A stretch of 33,947 nucleotides of DNA from Mycolicibacter arupensis. Its GTDB lineage: Bacteria; Actinomycetota; Actinomycetes; Mycobacteriales; Mycobacteriaceae. The DNA lies in assembly GCF_002086515.1 (NCBI RefSeq), contig NZ_MVHH01000041.1:1-33947 (forward strand), written 5' to 3'. The position numbers and the translations under genes were made by a program. Positions 1-7,335 of the stretch are shown piece after piece. The notes under the pieces are model-generated. The model saw only the letters and a program-made list of their open reading frames with translations. It did not search any database and was not told where the DNA came from. How positions within the stretch are numbered: the stretch's first letter is position 1; each line of letters starts with the position of its first letter.

Positions 1-509
1 TGCACCACGCACCCTCACTGCTGGCCTTCACCAACCCCACCATCAACTCCTACAAGCGGCTGGTGCCGGGCTACGAGGCCCCCATCAACCTGGTCTACAG
101 CCAACGCAACCGCTCCGCCTGCGTGCGTATCCCCATCACCGGCACCAACCCCAAGGCCAAGCGCCTGGAATTCCGCTGCCCCGACTCCTCCGGCAACCCC
201 TACCTGGCCTTCTCCGCCATGCTCATGGCCGGCATCGACGGCATCAAGAACAAAATCGAACCCGCCGCCCCCATCGACAAAGACCTCTACGAACTCCCGC
301 CCGACGAGGCCGCCCAGATCGCCCAGGCACCCACCTCACTGGCCCAGGTCATCGACAACCTCGAAGCCGACCATGAGTACCTCACCGAAGGCGGCGTCTT
401 CACCCCCGACGTCATCGACACCTGGATCAACTACAAACGCGACAACGAAATCACCCCAATCAACCTGCGCCCCCACCCCTACGAATTCGCCCTCTACTAC
501 GACTGCTGA
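1..509 (+). CDS. glnA: Glutamine synthetase type I, C-terminal part (5' end outside window)
   Basis: The frame is open from base 3 and encodes the last 168 residues of a class I glutamine synthetase, which makes glutamine from glutamate, ammonia and ATP in the cytosol. Visible family blocks are NPTINSYKRLVPGYEAP, the active-site strand RNRSACVRIP, the FRCPDSSGNPYLAF segment and KDLYELPPDEA, the last holding the tyrosine that GlnE adenylylates in type I-beta enzymes. The C-terminus RPHPYEFALYYDC closely resembles mycobacterial GlnA1. The frame ends with TGA at 507-509 and converges on the minus-strand gene at 533. I cannot tell whether this is the main GlnA1 or a paralogue. In M. tuberculosis glnA1 lies next to glnE, not beside the pepR-gpsI block, so the location is unusual. 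Confidence 0.93.
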   Translation, partial: HHAPSLLAFTNPTINSYKRLVPGYEAPINLVYSQRNRSACVRIPITGTNPKAKRLEFRCPDSSGNPYLAFSAMLMAGIDGIKNKIEPAAPIDKDLYELPPDEAAQIAQAPTSLAQVIDNLEADHEYLTEGGVFTPDVIDTWINYKRDNEITPINLRPHPYEFALYYDC

Positions 510-532
510 GCCGAGCGCAGGGAGCCGGGCAC

Positions 533-1018
533 TCACCGACCAGGCTGGGTGCCCTGCTCCGCCCGCTGCTTGAGCCGGTCCAGGGTGAGCCGGATGTGCT
601 CAGCATTGGCGGTGGTCCGATCAGCGACACCGGTGATAAACCGGGTCAACCCGATGATCCAGCGCGGACGGTGATCCCAGGTGCTCTCGGTGACCTGACA
701 GCCGCCGTCGGCAGGAGTGATCTCGTAGGCCCAGCGGGCCACCGGGATGATCGCCGATCGCACGTCGAATGCGAACCGGCGACCGGGTTCGGCGGCGACG
801 ACCGTGCAGGTGGTATTCCAGCTGTGCGAGCCGTTGCGGTTGGCACCGCTGAACTTCGCTCCGGGAGTCGCCGCGTCGCCTTTGCGCCACTGCATGGCGA
901 CGGTCTCCTCGGCGCAGTCAGCCAGCGCGGTCAGGTCGGTGATCAGCGCGTAGACCGACTCGGGGGCCGCCTGGATGTGCACGGTGCCGGTTGCTGAGGG
1001 GGTGGAGGTCTCACTCAT
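533..1018 (-). CDS. SRPBCC (START/polyketide cyclase-like) family protein
   Basis: A 161-residue protein with the SRPBCC pattern: a first strand TGTVHIQAAPESVYALITD, central strands around SHSWNTTCTVVAAEPGRRFAFDV, and a long C-terminal helix from FITGVADRTTANAEHIRLTLDRLKQRAE. These folds enclose a hydrophobic pocket for lipid-like ligands; no catalytic residues can be named. It has no signal peptide, so it is probably cytosolic. It lies 30 nt downstream of the nitronate monooxygenase gene on the same strand and could be read from the upstream operon, but it also has its own TATGAT box six bases before the ATG, which would give a leaderless transcript. The function is unknown; the call is at fold level only. 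Confidence 0.8.
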   Translation of the reverse strand: MSETSTPSATGTVHIQAAPESVYALITDLTALADCAEETVAMQWRKGDAATPGAKFSGANRNGSHSWNTTCTVVAAEPGRRFAFDVRSAIIPVARWAYEITPADGGCQVTESTWDHRPRWIIGLTRFITGVADRTTANAEHIRLTLDRLKQRAEQGTQPGR

Positions 1019-1024
1019 GCGGCG

Positions 1025-1030
1025 ATCATA
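1025..1030 (-). promoter_or_regulatory. -10 element (TATGAT) for a leaderless SRPBCC mRNA
   Basis: On the minus strand TATGAT is followed by six bases and then the ATG at 1018. That spacing puts transcription start at the A of the start codon, the usual mycobacterial leaderless arrangement. No convincing -35 is seen. Confidence 0.5.
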
Positions 1031-1048
1031 ACGACGCCGCGGCGCTGT

Positions 1049-2071
1049 TTAGGGCGTCAGTGCAGCAATGATGTCGGCAGCCGCGGCCGCACGGACACTT
1101 CGGAAACCGGTCCCCGCCCACAGATTGGTCCCGTGCGGGTCGTCATGGGTGACCGCCGCGGCGCGAATCGGTGCCGTCATGTGGTTGATCTCGGGGTATC
1201 CCACCGGGGCCACATCCTCGAATGCCCGGGTGAAGTCGTTTTCCAGACCTCGCGCGTAGCGGCCGGAGAATGCACACGTGACGGTGGTGTTGATGAACTC
1301 CGGATTGGTCAGCGCGGCTCGATGCGTCGGATTGGTCCCGGCTTCGTGAGCCAGGAGCAGGGCGGTGCCCACCTGCGCGGCCGCCGCACCCTTGCGCAGC
1401 ACCCCGGCCACTTCGGCGGCGGTGCTGATCCCCCCGGTCGCCACCAACGGCACTTGAGGGTGGGCATGGCCGATCTCGGCCAGCAGGTGCTCCAGGGAGT
1501 CGGTACCCGGGAGCACGTCGGGGGCGAACGTGCCCCGATGGCCGCCGGCGCCGGGTCCCTGCACCACCAGAGCCTCGGCTCCGTGCCCCAGGGCCACGCC
1601 GGCCTCATAGGCCGAGGTCACCGTGACCATGGTCAGGATGCGCATGTCCCGCAGCCACTCCAGGTCGTCGGGCGGCGGTGTCCCGAAGGTGAACGACACC
1701 ACGGTGGGCCGCAGATGGGCGACCACGTCAAGTTTCTCGGGCCAGCAGTCGTCATCGCCGAAGCGGGGCTCCCCCAGTTCCACCCCGTAGTGTTCGGCCA
1801 GTGGATCCAGTAGGTCGGCGTACTCGTCGAGGAGCACCACGTCGGCGTAACTGGGCTGGGGCACAAACAGATTGACCCCGATGGGGCCAGTGGTGAGTGC
1901 GCGCGCCGCGGTGATGTCGTCAGCTAGTTGTTGGGCTGTGCGGTAGCCACCGGCCACAAATCCCAGTCCGCCCGCCTCTGACACCGCGGCTGCCAGCGCC
2001 GGGGTACTGGGTCCGCCCGCCATCGGGGCACCGACAAGTGGGACCGTGAGTTCGGAGAAGCTGAAGGCCAT
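1049..2071 (-). CDS. Nitronate monooxygenase / 2-nitropropane dioxygenase-like flavoprotein (Rv2781c-like)
   Basis: A 340-residue FMN-dependent TIM-barrel protein of the nitronate monooxygenase family, which oxidises alkyl nitronates. Visible features are the N-terminal loop VPLVGAPMAGGPSTPALAAAVSEAGGLGF (residues about 10-38), VVSFTFGTP (124-132), the loop QGPGAGGHRG with the family histidine at about 178, and phosphate-binding VATGGI plus QVGTALLL (210-240). The start at 2071 (MAFSFSEL) is preferred over upstream codons because family homology begins there; it lies four bases after the pepR stop, so the two are probably co-transcribed. Position 174 is glycine where I expect a glutamate (QGxEAGGH) in many members. 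The physiological substrate is unknown. Confidence 0.87.
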   Translation of the reverse strand: MAFSFSELTVPLVGAPMAGGPSTPALAAAVSEAGGLGFVAGGYRTAQQLADDITAARALTTGPIGVNLFVPQPSYADVVLLDEYADLLDPLAEHYGVELGEPRFGDDDCWPEKLDVVAHLRPTVVSFTFGTPPPDDLEWLRDMRILTMVTVTSAYEAGVALGHGAEALVVQGPGAGGHRGTFAPDVLPGTDSLEHLLAEIGHAHPQVPLVATGGISTAAEVAGVLRKGAAAAQVGTALLLAHEAGTNPTHRAALTNPEFINTTVTCAFSGRYARGLENDFTRAFEDVAPVGYPEINHMTAPIRAAAVTHDDPHGTNLWAGTGFRSVRAAAAADIIAALTP

Positions 2072-2075
2072 TGCC

Positions 2076-3398
2076 CTAGCCTGCCATCGACCGCAACCGG
2101 CGCGGAAGCGCCCCTTTCGACCGGTAGGGCCCCAAGACCGCGACACCATAGGGCTGGGTCAGCAGCCGCCGGGCAACGGCATTGACCTCATCGACGGTGA
2201 CTGCGGACAGTTCCCGCAGGGTGCGTGCGATAGGCCGGTGGCGGCCGTAGTTCAGTTCACTGCGGCCCAAACGATTCATGCGCGAACCGGAATCCTCCAG
2301 GCCCAGCACCAATCCTCCGCGCAGTGAACCCTTCGCGATCCGACACTCGTCGGCGGTGATGCCGTCGCGTGCCACGGACTGGAGTACCTCGGCGGTCACG
2401 GCGGCGACTTCGGCGAACCGGTCGGGCTGGCATGCGGTATAGACCGACAATGCGCCCGCATCGGCAAACGTGTCCACCGATGAGTAGATCGAGTAGGCCA
2501 GGCCGCGGGTCTCCCGAACCTGTTGAAAAAGGCGGGAACTGAGGCCACCACCCAACGCGGTGTTGAGCACCGCCAGCGCCTGACGGTGCTGCCAGTTGCG
2601 TCCGGGGGCACGCACGCCCAGGGACATGTGGGTCTGATCTGCGTCGCGATTGACCAGGGTGAGGCCCGGAACACCCGGTACTCGCGCAGCGCCACGCCGC
2701 GGCGCGGCGGGGCCTCGACCTCGAACCAGGCGATGCCCGAAGTGTTCTCGCACCAACGACACGACCGTGCCGTGGTCGATGTTGCCGGCGACGGCCACCA
2801 CCATGCGCTCGGGCGTGTAGCGCCGCTGGTGAAACGATCGCAACTGGGCGCGCGTCATCGACGACACCGATTCGACATTGCCGATCACCGGTCGTCCGAT
2901 CGGGTGGTCGCCGAACAGGGTCGACAAGAACACGTCGCCCAGCGCGTCCTCGGGATCGTCGTCACGCATCGCGAGTTCTTCCAGGACCACGTCACGCTCG
3001 AGGTCGACATCGGCGGCCGCGCACGAGCCGTTCAGGACGACATCGCTGACCAGCGCGACAGCCAGCTCGAGATCGGTGTCGAGTACGTGGGCGTAGTAGC
3101 AGGTGTGCTCTTTGCCGGTGAAGGCGTTGAGCTCACCCCCGACGGCGTCCATCGCCTGGGCGATACCGGCTGCCGTGCGGCTCGGGGTGGCCTTGAACAA
3201 CAGGTGCTCAAGGAAGTGCGCCGCCCCGGCCACCGTGGCGCCCTCGTCACGCGATCCGACGCCGACCCACACGCCCACCGACGCCGAACGAACCGCGGGG
3301 AGGTACTCGGTGACCACCCGCAGTCCGCCCGGCAGGGTGGTGCGTCGCAGTGTGGCGCCCGTGGGCGCCGGCGGGTCAGCTCTGGGCGGGCGCGGCAT
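2076..3398 (-). CDS. pepR: M16 family zinc protease PepR (Rv2782c-like)
   Basis: A 440-residue zinc metallopeptidase of the M16 (pitrilysin/processing peptidase) family. The inverted zinc motif HFLEH is at residues 61-65, and the third ligand is expected in VVLEELAMRDDDPED (glutamate near 140-141). The N-terminal strand TLPGGLRVVTEYLPAVRSASVGVWVGVGSRDE is typical of actinobacterial members, and the C-terminal half carries the RETRGLAYSIYS block of the second M16 domain. The predicted location is cytosolic. The start overlaps the gpsI stop by 23 bases, so translation is probably coupled to gpsI; the gene leads directly into the nitronate monooxygenase. The same gene pair follows gpsI in M. tuberculosis. 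Confidence 0.93.
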   Translation of the reverse strand: MPRPPRADPPAPTGATLRRTTLPGGLRVVTEYLPAVRSASVGVWVGVGSRDEGATVAGAAHFLEHLLFKATPSRTAAGIAQAMDAVGGELNAFTGKEHTCYYAHVLDTDLELAVALVSDVVLNGSCAAADVDLERDVVLEELAMRDDDPEDALGDVFLSTLFGDHPIGRPVIGNVESVSSMTRAQLRSFHQRRYTPERMVVAVAGNIDHGTVVSLVREHFGHRLVRGRGPAAPRRGAARVPGVPGLTLVNRDADQTHMSLGVRAPGRNWQHRQALAVLNTALGGGLSSRLFQQVRETRGLAYSIYSSVDTFADAGALSVYTACQPDRFAEVAAVTAEVLQSVARDGITADECRIAKGSLRGGLVLGLEDSGSRMNRLGRSELNYGRHRPIARTLRELSAVTVDEVNAVARRLLTQPYGVAVLGPYRSKGALPRRLRSMAG

Positions 3399-5634
3399 CG
3401 GCAGGCTCAGCGGACCCCGCTTCTTGGGTCGCGTCCGCTGCGTCTTCGACAGGCACCAGCGAGATCTTGCCGCGGTTGTCGATGTCGGCGATCTCCACGC
3501 GCAGCTTGTCGCCGACCTTCACCACGTCTTCGACCTTGGCCACCCGCTTGCCCTTGCCGAGCTTGGAGATGTGCACCAGCCCGTCCCGACCCGGCAGCAG
3601 CGACACGAAGGCGCCGAAGTCGGTGGTCTTGACCACGGTGCCCAGGAACCGCTCGCCGATCTTGGGCAGCTGGGGGTTGGCGATGGCGTTGATCTTGTCG
3701 ATCGCGGCCTGCGCCGACGGCCCGTCGGTGGCTCCGACGAACACCGTGCCGTCGTCCTCGATGGAGATCTGGGCGCCGGTCTCCTCGGTGATCGAGTTGA
3801 TCATCTTGCCCTTGGGCCCGATCACCTCGCCGATCTTGTCCACCGGAACCTTGATGGTGGTGACCCGCGGCGCGTACGGGCTCATCTCGTCGGGCTCGTC
3901 GATGGCCTCGGCCATCACCTCGAGGATGGTCATACGGGCGTCCTTGGCCTGGGCCAGCGCACCGGCGAGCACCTGGGAAGGAATGCCGTCGAGCTTGGTG
4001 TCCAGCTGCAGAGCGGTGACGAAGTCCTTGGTGCCGGCGACCTTGAAGTCCATGTCGCCGAACGCGTCCTCGGCGCCCAGGATGTCGGTCAGCGCGACGA
4101 AGCGGCGCTCCGTCTTGCCGTCCACCTCGACGTCGTCGGAGACCAGACCCATCGCGATACCGGCGACGGGAGCCTTCAGCGGCACACCCGCATTGAGCAA
4201 TGCCAGCGTCGAGGCGCAGACCGAACCCATCGAGGTGGATCCGTTGGAGCTCAACGCTTCCGAGACCTGGCGGATGGCGTAGGGGAACTCTTCGACGCTG
4301 GGCAGCACCGGAACCAGGGCCCGCTCGGCCAAGGCGCCGTGACCGATCTCGCGGCGCTTGGGCGAACCGACCCGGCCGGTCTCACCGGTCGAGTACGGCG
4401 GGAAGTTGTAGTGGTGCATGTAGCGCTTGGACTTCTCCGGCCCCAGCGAGTCGATCTGCTGCGCCATCTTCATCATGTCCAGCGTGGTCACACCCATGAT
4501 CTGGGTCTCGCCGCGCTCGAACAGGGCGCTGCCGTGCGCCCGCGGGATCACTGCGACCTCTGCGGACAGCGCGCGGATGTCGGTGATCCCACGGCCGTCG
4601 ATGCGGAAGTGGTCGGTCAGGATGCGCTGACGCACCAACTTCTTGGTCAAGCTGCGGTAGGCCGCGCTGATCTCCTTCTCGCGCCCCTCGTAGGTCTCGG
4701 CCAAACGCTGGACGACCTCGGCCTTGATCTCCTCGGTGCGCTCGTCACGTTCGGCCTTGGCCGCGATGGTCAGCGCCTTCGCCAGCTCGTCGGTCGCCAC
4801 CGAGGCAACCGCGTAGTAGACGTCCTCGCCGTAGGGCGGGAACAGCGGGTAGTCGGCGGTCGGACGGGCAGCAGCGGCGGCCAGCTCCTGCTGGGCCTTG
4901 CACAGCGCCGCGATGAACGGCTTGGCTGCCTCCAGGCCCTCGGCCACCACGGCCTCGGTCGGCGCCTGGGCGCCGGCCTGGATCAGCTCGATGACGTTCT
5001 CGGTGGCCTCGGCCTCGACCATCATGATCGCGACGTCGCCGTCCTCGAGGAGGCGACCCGCCAGCACCATGTCGAAGGCCGCACCCTCAAGCTGCTCGAC
5101 GGTGGGGAACGCCACCCAGGTGCCGTCGATCAGCGCCACCCGCGCGGCACCGACCGGGCCGGAGAACGGCAGGCCGGCGAGCTGGGTGGAGGCCGACGCG
5201 GCGTTGATCGCCACCACGTCGTAGAGGTCATTCGGGTTCAAGCTCAGCACGGTCACCACGACCTGAACCTCGTTGCGCAGGCCGTCGACGAACGACGGGC
5301 GCAGCGGGCGGTCGGTGAGACGGCAGGTCAGGATCGCGTCGGTGGACGGCCGGCCCTCGCGGCGGAAGAACGAGCCGGGGATGCGCCCGGCCGCGTACAT
5401 GCGCTCTTCGACGTCAACGGTGAGCGGGAAGAAGTCGAAGTGGTCCTTGGGGGCCTTGCTGGCTGTGGTCGCCGACAGCAACATGGTTTCGTCGTCGAGG
5501 TAGGCGACGACGCTGCCCGCGGCTTGCTGAGCCAGCCGGCCGGTCTCGAAGCGGATGGTGCGCTTGCCGAAGCTGCCGTTGTCGATGACAGCGGTGGATT
5601 CGAACACGCCTTCTTCAATTTCAATTGCAGACAT
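3376..5634 (-). CDS. gpsI: Polyribonucleotide nucleotidyltransferase (PNPase, GpsI)
   Basis: A 752-residue PNPase, the phosphorolytic 3'-5' exoribonuclease that can also add 3' tails. Domain order: first RNase PH domain (about 10-145, with FFRREGRPSTDAIL at 89-102), the alpha-helical linker (about 250-345), second RNase PH domain (about 350-565, with SNGSTSMGSVCASTLALLNAG), a KH domain with the GPKG loop at 606-609, and an S1 domain at about 659-728 (GAFVSLLPGRDGLVHISKL), then an acidic Ala-rich tail. The length is normal for actinobacteria. The ATG at 5634 has AGGAAAGG 14 bases upstream, inside an imperfect inverted repeat that could mask it. A 312-nt leader separates it from rpsO; it overlaps pepR by 23 bases. 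Confidence 0.97.
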   Translation of the reverse strand: MSAIEIEEGVFESTAVIDNGSFGKRTIRFETGRLAQQAAGSVVAYLDDETMLLSATTASKAPKDHFDFFPLTVDVEERMYAAGRIPGSFFRREGRPSTDAILTCRLTDRPLRPSFVDGLRNEVQVVVTVLSLNPNDLYDVVAINAASASTQLAGLPFSGPVGAARVALIDGTWVAFPTVEQLEGAAFDMVLAGRLLEDGDVAIMMVEAEATENVIELIQAGAQAPTEAVVAEGLEAAKPFIAALCKAQQELAAAAARPTADYPLFPPYGEDVYYAVASVATDELAKALTIAAKAERDERTEEIKAEVVQRLAETYEGREKEISAAYRSLTKKLVRQRILTDHFRIDGRGITDIRALSAEVAVIPRAHGSALFERGETQIMGVTTLDMMKMAQQIDSLGPEKSKRYMHHYNFPPYSTGETGRVGSPKRREIGHGALAERALVPVLPSVEEFPYAIRQVSEALSSNGSTSMGSVCASTLALLNAGVPLKAPVAGIAMGLVSDDVEVDGKTERRFVALTDILGAEDAFGDMDFKVAGTKDFVTALQLDTKLDGIPSQVLAGALAQAKDARMTILEVMAEAIDEPDEMSPYAPRVTTIKVPVDKIGEVIGPKGKMINSITEETGAQISIEDDGTVFVGATDGPSAQAAIDKINAIANPQLPKIGERFLGTVVKTTDFGAFVSLLPGRDGLVHISKLGKGKRVAKVEDVVKVGDKLRVEIADIDNRGKISLVPVEDAADATQEAGSAEPADAAPAQS

Positions 5635-5635
5635 A

Positions 5636-5653
5636 AAAGCCCGTACGGCCTTT
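5636..5653 (-). promoter_or_regulatory. Imperfect hairpin overlapping the gpsI ribosome-binding region
   Basis: The minus strand reads AAAGGCCGTACGGGCTTT immediately before the gpsI start. AAAG pairs with CTTT, then one G-G mismatch, then CC with GG around the loop GTAC. It covers part of the candidate Shine-Dalgarno AGGAAAGG (5649-5656). PNPase represses its own synthesis through its mRNA leader in E. coli, so a translational control role is possible here but is inference. Confidence 0.4.
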
Positions 5654-5877
5654 CCTGGTTCATTCAGCTGTTTTGCGACGTCAGACGTGCGTTGAGCGAA
5701 AGACCTGGATGCGGCTACGGTCGTCGATCGAAGCGGCCGGATCTTGATAAAGACGTGCTTTCAGACCCGGCTGCCACTACCGAAGACCGCCCGAAACGAG
5801 GTCTGGCTGATCGCAGACGAACATGTCTCGTCGTGACGTGCCGGAGTGGCGCACGCGGCTGCGCGGGCCACACCGAT

Positions 5878-5900
5878 GTCCGGGCCTGGAAGGCCCGGAC
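5878..5900 (-). promoter_or_regulatory. Perfect 10-bp hairpin at the predicted 5' end of gpsI mRNA
   Basis: Arms GTCCGGGCCT and AGGCCCGGAC (5878-5887, 5891-5900) are perfectly complementary around a 3-nt loop. No T-run follows on either strand. The TAGAGT -10 element next to it predicts transcription start at about 5901, so the hairpin would be the first structure of the gpsI transcript. It could also act as an rpsO 3'-end structure, since it lies 46 bases beyond the rpsO stop. Confidence 0.6.
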
Positions 5901-5907
5901 CGGTCTC

Positions 5908-5916
5908 ACTCTAACA
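5908..5916 (-). promoter_or_regulatory. Extended -10 promoter for gpsI (TGT-TAGAGT)
   Basis: The minus strand has TAGAGT (5913 to 5908) directly preceded by TGT, an extended -10. Its position between rpsO and gpsI and the 10-bp hairpin starting right at the predicted +1 support an independent gpsI promoter. No good -35 is seen; that region is taken by a 6-bp hairpin. Confidence 0.5.
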
Positions 5917-5932
5917 GGCAGCGACCGCTGCC
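5917..5932 (-). terminator. Short hairpin just after rpsO (weak terminator candidate)
   Basis: GGCAGC and GCTGCC form a 6-bp stem with a 4-nt loop, 14 bases beyond the rpsO stop. There is no T-tract, so any termination would be of the non-canonical kind. It also occupies the -35 region of the gpsI promoter. Confidence 0.3.
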
Positions 5933-5946
5933 GACCCGATTCGCCG

Positions 5947-6216
5947 TCAGCGACGCAGGCCCAGGCGCTCGATGAGCGAGCGGTACCGCGCCACATCGGT
6001 CGCGGTCAGGTACTTGAGGAGGCGACGACGCCGACCGACCAGCAGCAACAGCCCACGACGCGAGTGGTGGTCGTGCTTGTGCTTCTTGAGGTGCTCGGTG
6101 AGGTCGACGATCCGCTTGGTCAGCAACGCGACCTGAGCCTCAGGAGATCCGGTGTCGGTCTCGTGCAGACCGTAGTTGGCCAGGATCTCTTTTTTCTGCT
6201 CGACGGTCAGCGCCAC
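5947..6216 (-). CDS. rpsO: 30S ribosomal protein S15
   Basis: An 89-residue S15, the normal family length. S15 binds the 16S rRNA central domain early in 30S assembly and bridges to the 50S subunit. Recognisable blocks are the N-terminal ILANYGLHETDTGSPEAQVALLTKRI, LTEHLKKHKHDHHSRRGLLLLVGRRRRLLKYL with the RNA-binding HKHDHHSRRGL segment, and YRSLIERLGLRR at the end. The start is GTG at 6216, with GGAGA nine bases upstream. As in most bacteria it precedes the PNPase gene. The lipoprotein gene lppU that separates the two in M. tuberculosis is absent; a 312-nt leader takes its place. Confidence 0.97.
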   Translation of the reverse strand: MALTVEQKKEILANYGLHETDTGSPEAQVALLTKRIVDLTEHLKKHKHDHHSRRGLLLLVGRRRRLLKYLTATDVARYRSLIERLGLRR

Positions 6217-6289
6217 AACAAATCTCCATCATTCGGTCCCGCGAATATCACGTCGGCGGCCACCGCGGACTGCAGCACGCCGAGGCGCA

Positions 6290-6320
6290 ACTCTAGCAGC
6301 GCAGCGGGCGGTAGTCCCAA
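6290..6320 (-). promoter_or_regulatory. Candidate rpsO promoter
   Basis: In the 116-nt gap between ribF and rpsO the minus strand has TTGGGA (6320-6315) and TAGAGT (6295-6290) separated by 19 bases. Transcription would start near 6283 and leave a leader of about 65 nt with a Shine-Dalgarno. The 19-bp spacer is longer than ideal. Confidence 0.4.
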
Positions 6321-6332
6321 TCGCGCAGCCGG

Positions 6333-7310
6333 TCACTCCCCGGAAAGTAGTCCGCGAGTCTTCTCGACGTCGGTGTTCATCACCGCGACCAGGTCGGCCA
6401 CCGAGTCGAACTTCTCCTGACCCCGGATACGGCTGACGAAGTCGACAGCGACGCGCTGCCCGTACAGGTCAGCGGTTTCATCGATCACGAAGGCCTCGAC
6501 GGTGCGGGCGCGCCCGGAGAAGGTCGGATTGGTCCCTACCGACACCGCAGCCCTGCAGCGCTGACCTGCAACGACAGTGCCTGGAACCTGGCCGTGCCCG
6601 AGCACGGTGAACCAGGCGGCATAGACCCCATCGGCCGGAATCGCCGCAAAGGCCGACGGCGCCACATTGGCCGTCGGGAAACCCAGTCCTCGCCCGCGGC
6701 CATCGCCGCGCACCACCAGCCCTTCGACCCGGTGTGGTCGCCCCAGCGCCTCGGCCGCGGCGGACACATCCCCGGCGTCCACGCAGGACCGGATGTAGGT
6801 CGAGGAGAAGGTGACCGACTGCACGGCATCTGCACGCTCGGCCACCAGCGACACCGATTCGACCCCGAACCCGAACTGCTCACCGGCCCGGCGCAGCGTC
6901 TCGACGTTGCCGGCCGCTTTACGCCCGAAGGTGAAGTTCTCCCCCACCACCACCTCCACCACGTGCAGATGCTCGACCAACAGCTGGTGGATATAGCGGT
7001 CGGGGGTGAGCTTCATGAACTCGGGCGTGAAGGGAATCACCAGGAAGACGTCGATGCCGAACTGCTCCACCAGCTCGGCGCGTCGCGCCAGCGTGGTGAG
7101 CGGCGCCGGGTGGTTGCCCGGGTAGACGACCTCCATCGGATGTGGATCAAAGGTCATCAGCACTGTCGGCACCCCACGCGCTTGCCCAGCCTTCACCGCA
7201 TGGGTGATCAACTCCGCATGACCTCGATGCACACCATCGAAAACGCCGATGGTGAGCACGCACCTGCCCCAGTCTGTGGGGATCTCATCCTGCCCCCGCC
7301 ACCGCTGCAC
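6333..7310 (-). CDS. ribF: Bifunctional riboflavin kinase / FAD synthetase
   Basis: A 325-residue RibF that phosphorylates riboflavin to FMN and adenylates FMN to FAD. The N-terminal nucleotidyltransferase domain shows GVFDGVHRGH (HxGH-type motif at 28-31), TFDPHPMEVVYP and SSTYIRS (169-175). The C-terminal flavokinase domain shows GLGFPTANV (208-216), the DGVYAAWF strand and GTNPTFSG followed by TVEAFVID. The GTG start at 7310 matches the N-terminus VQRWRGQDEIPTDWGRCVLTIG that I recall from the M. tuberculosis enzyme. A minus-strand TAGGCT box seven bases before the GTG suggests a leaderless transcript, divergent from sirR. rpsO follows after 116 nt. Confidence 0.96.
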   Translation of the reverse strand: MQRWRGQDEIPTDWGRCVLTIGVFDGVHRGHAELITHAVKAGQARGVPTVLMTFDPHPMEVVYPGNHPAPLTTLARRAELVEQFGIDVFLVIPFTPEFMKLTPDRYIHQLLVEHLHVVEVVVGENFTFGRKAAGNVETLRRAGEQFGFGVESVSLVAERADAVQSVTFSSTYIRSCVDAGDVSAAAEALGRPHRVEGLVVRGDGRGRGLGFPTANVAPSAFAAIPADGVYAAWFTVLGHGQVPGTVVAGQRCRAAVSVGTNPTFSGRARTVEAFVIDETADLYGQRVAVDFVSRIRGQEKFDSVADLVAVMNTDVEKTRGLLSGE

Positions 7311-7317
7311 GAGGACA

Positions 7318-7327
7318 AGCCTAAACT
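7318..7327. promoter_or_regulatory. Overlapping divergent -10 elements for ribF and sirR
   Basis: The two genes start 25 nt apart. On the minus strand TAGGCT (7323-7318) ends seven bases before the ribF GTG. On the plus strand TAAACT (7322-7327) ends eight bases before the sirR GTG. The two hexamers share the TA at 7322-7323. Both transcripts would be leaderless or nearly so. Confidence 0.5.
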
Positions 7328-7335
7328 GTCCCGTT

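Noticed and set aside
527..554. Terminator between glnA and the convergent SRPBCC gene
   Set aside because: GGGCAC/GTGCCC pair across a 16-nt loop and run into the SRPBCC coding sequence; too weak to list.
3103..6420. A 1105-codon open frame on the plus strand
   Set aside because: It is the reverse complement of gpsI, rpsO and part of ribF, all with clear homology on the minus strand. Long antisense frames are common in GC-rich DNA.
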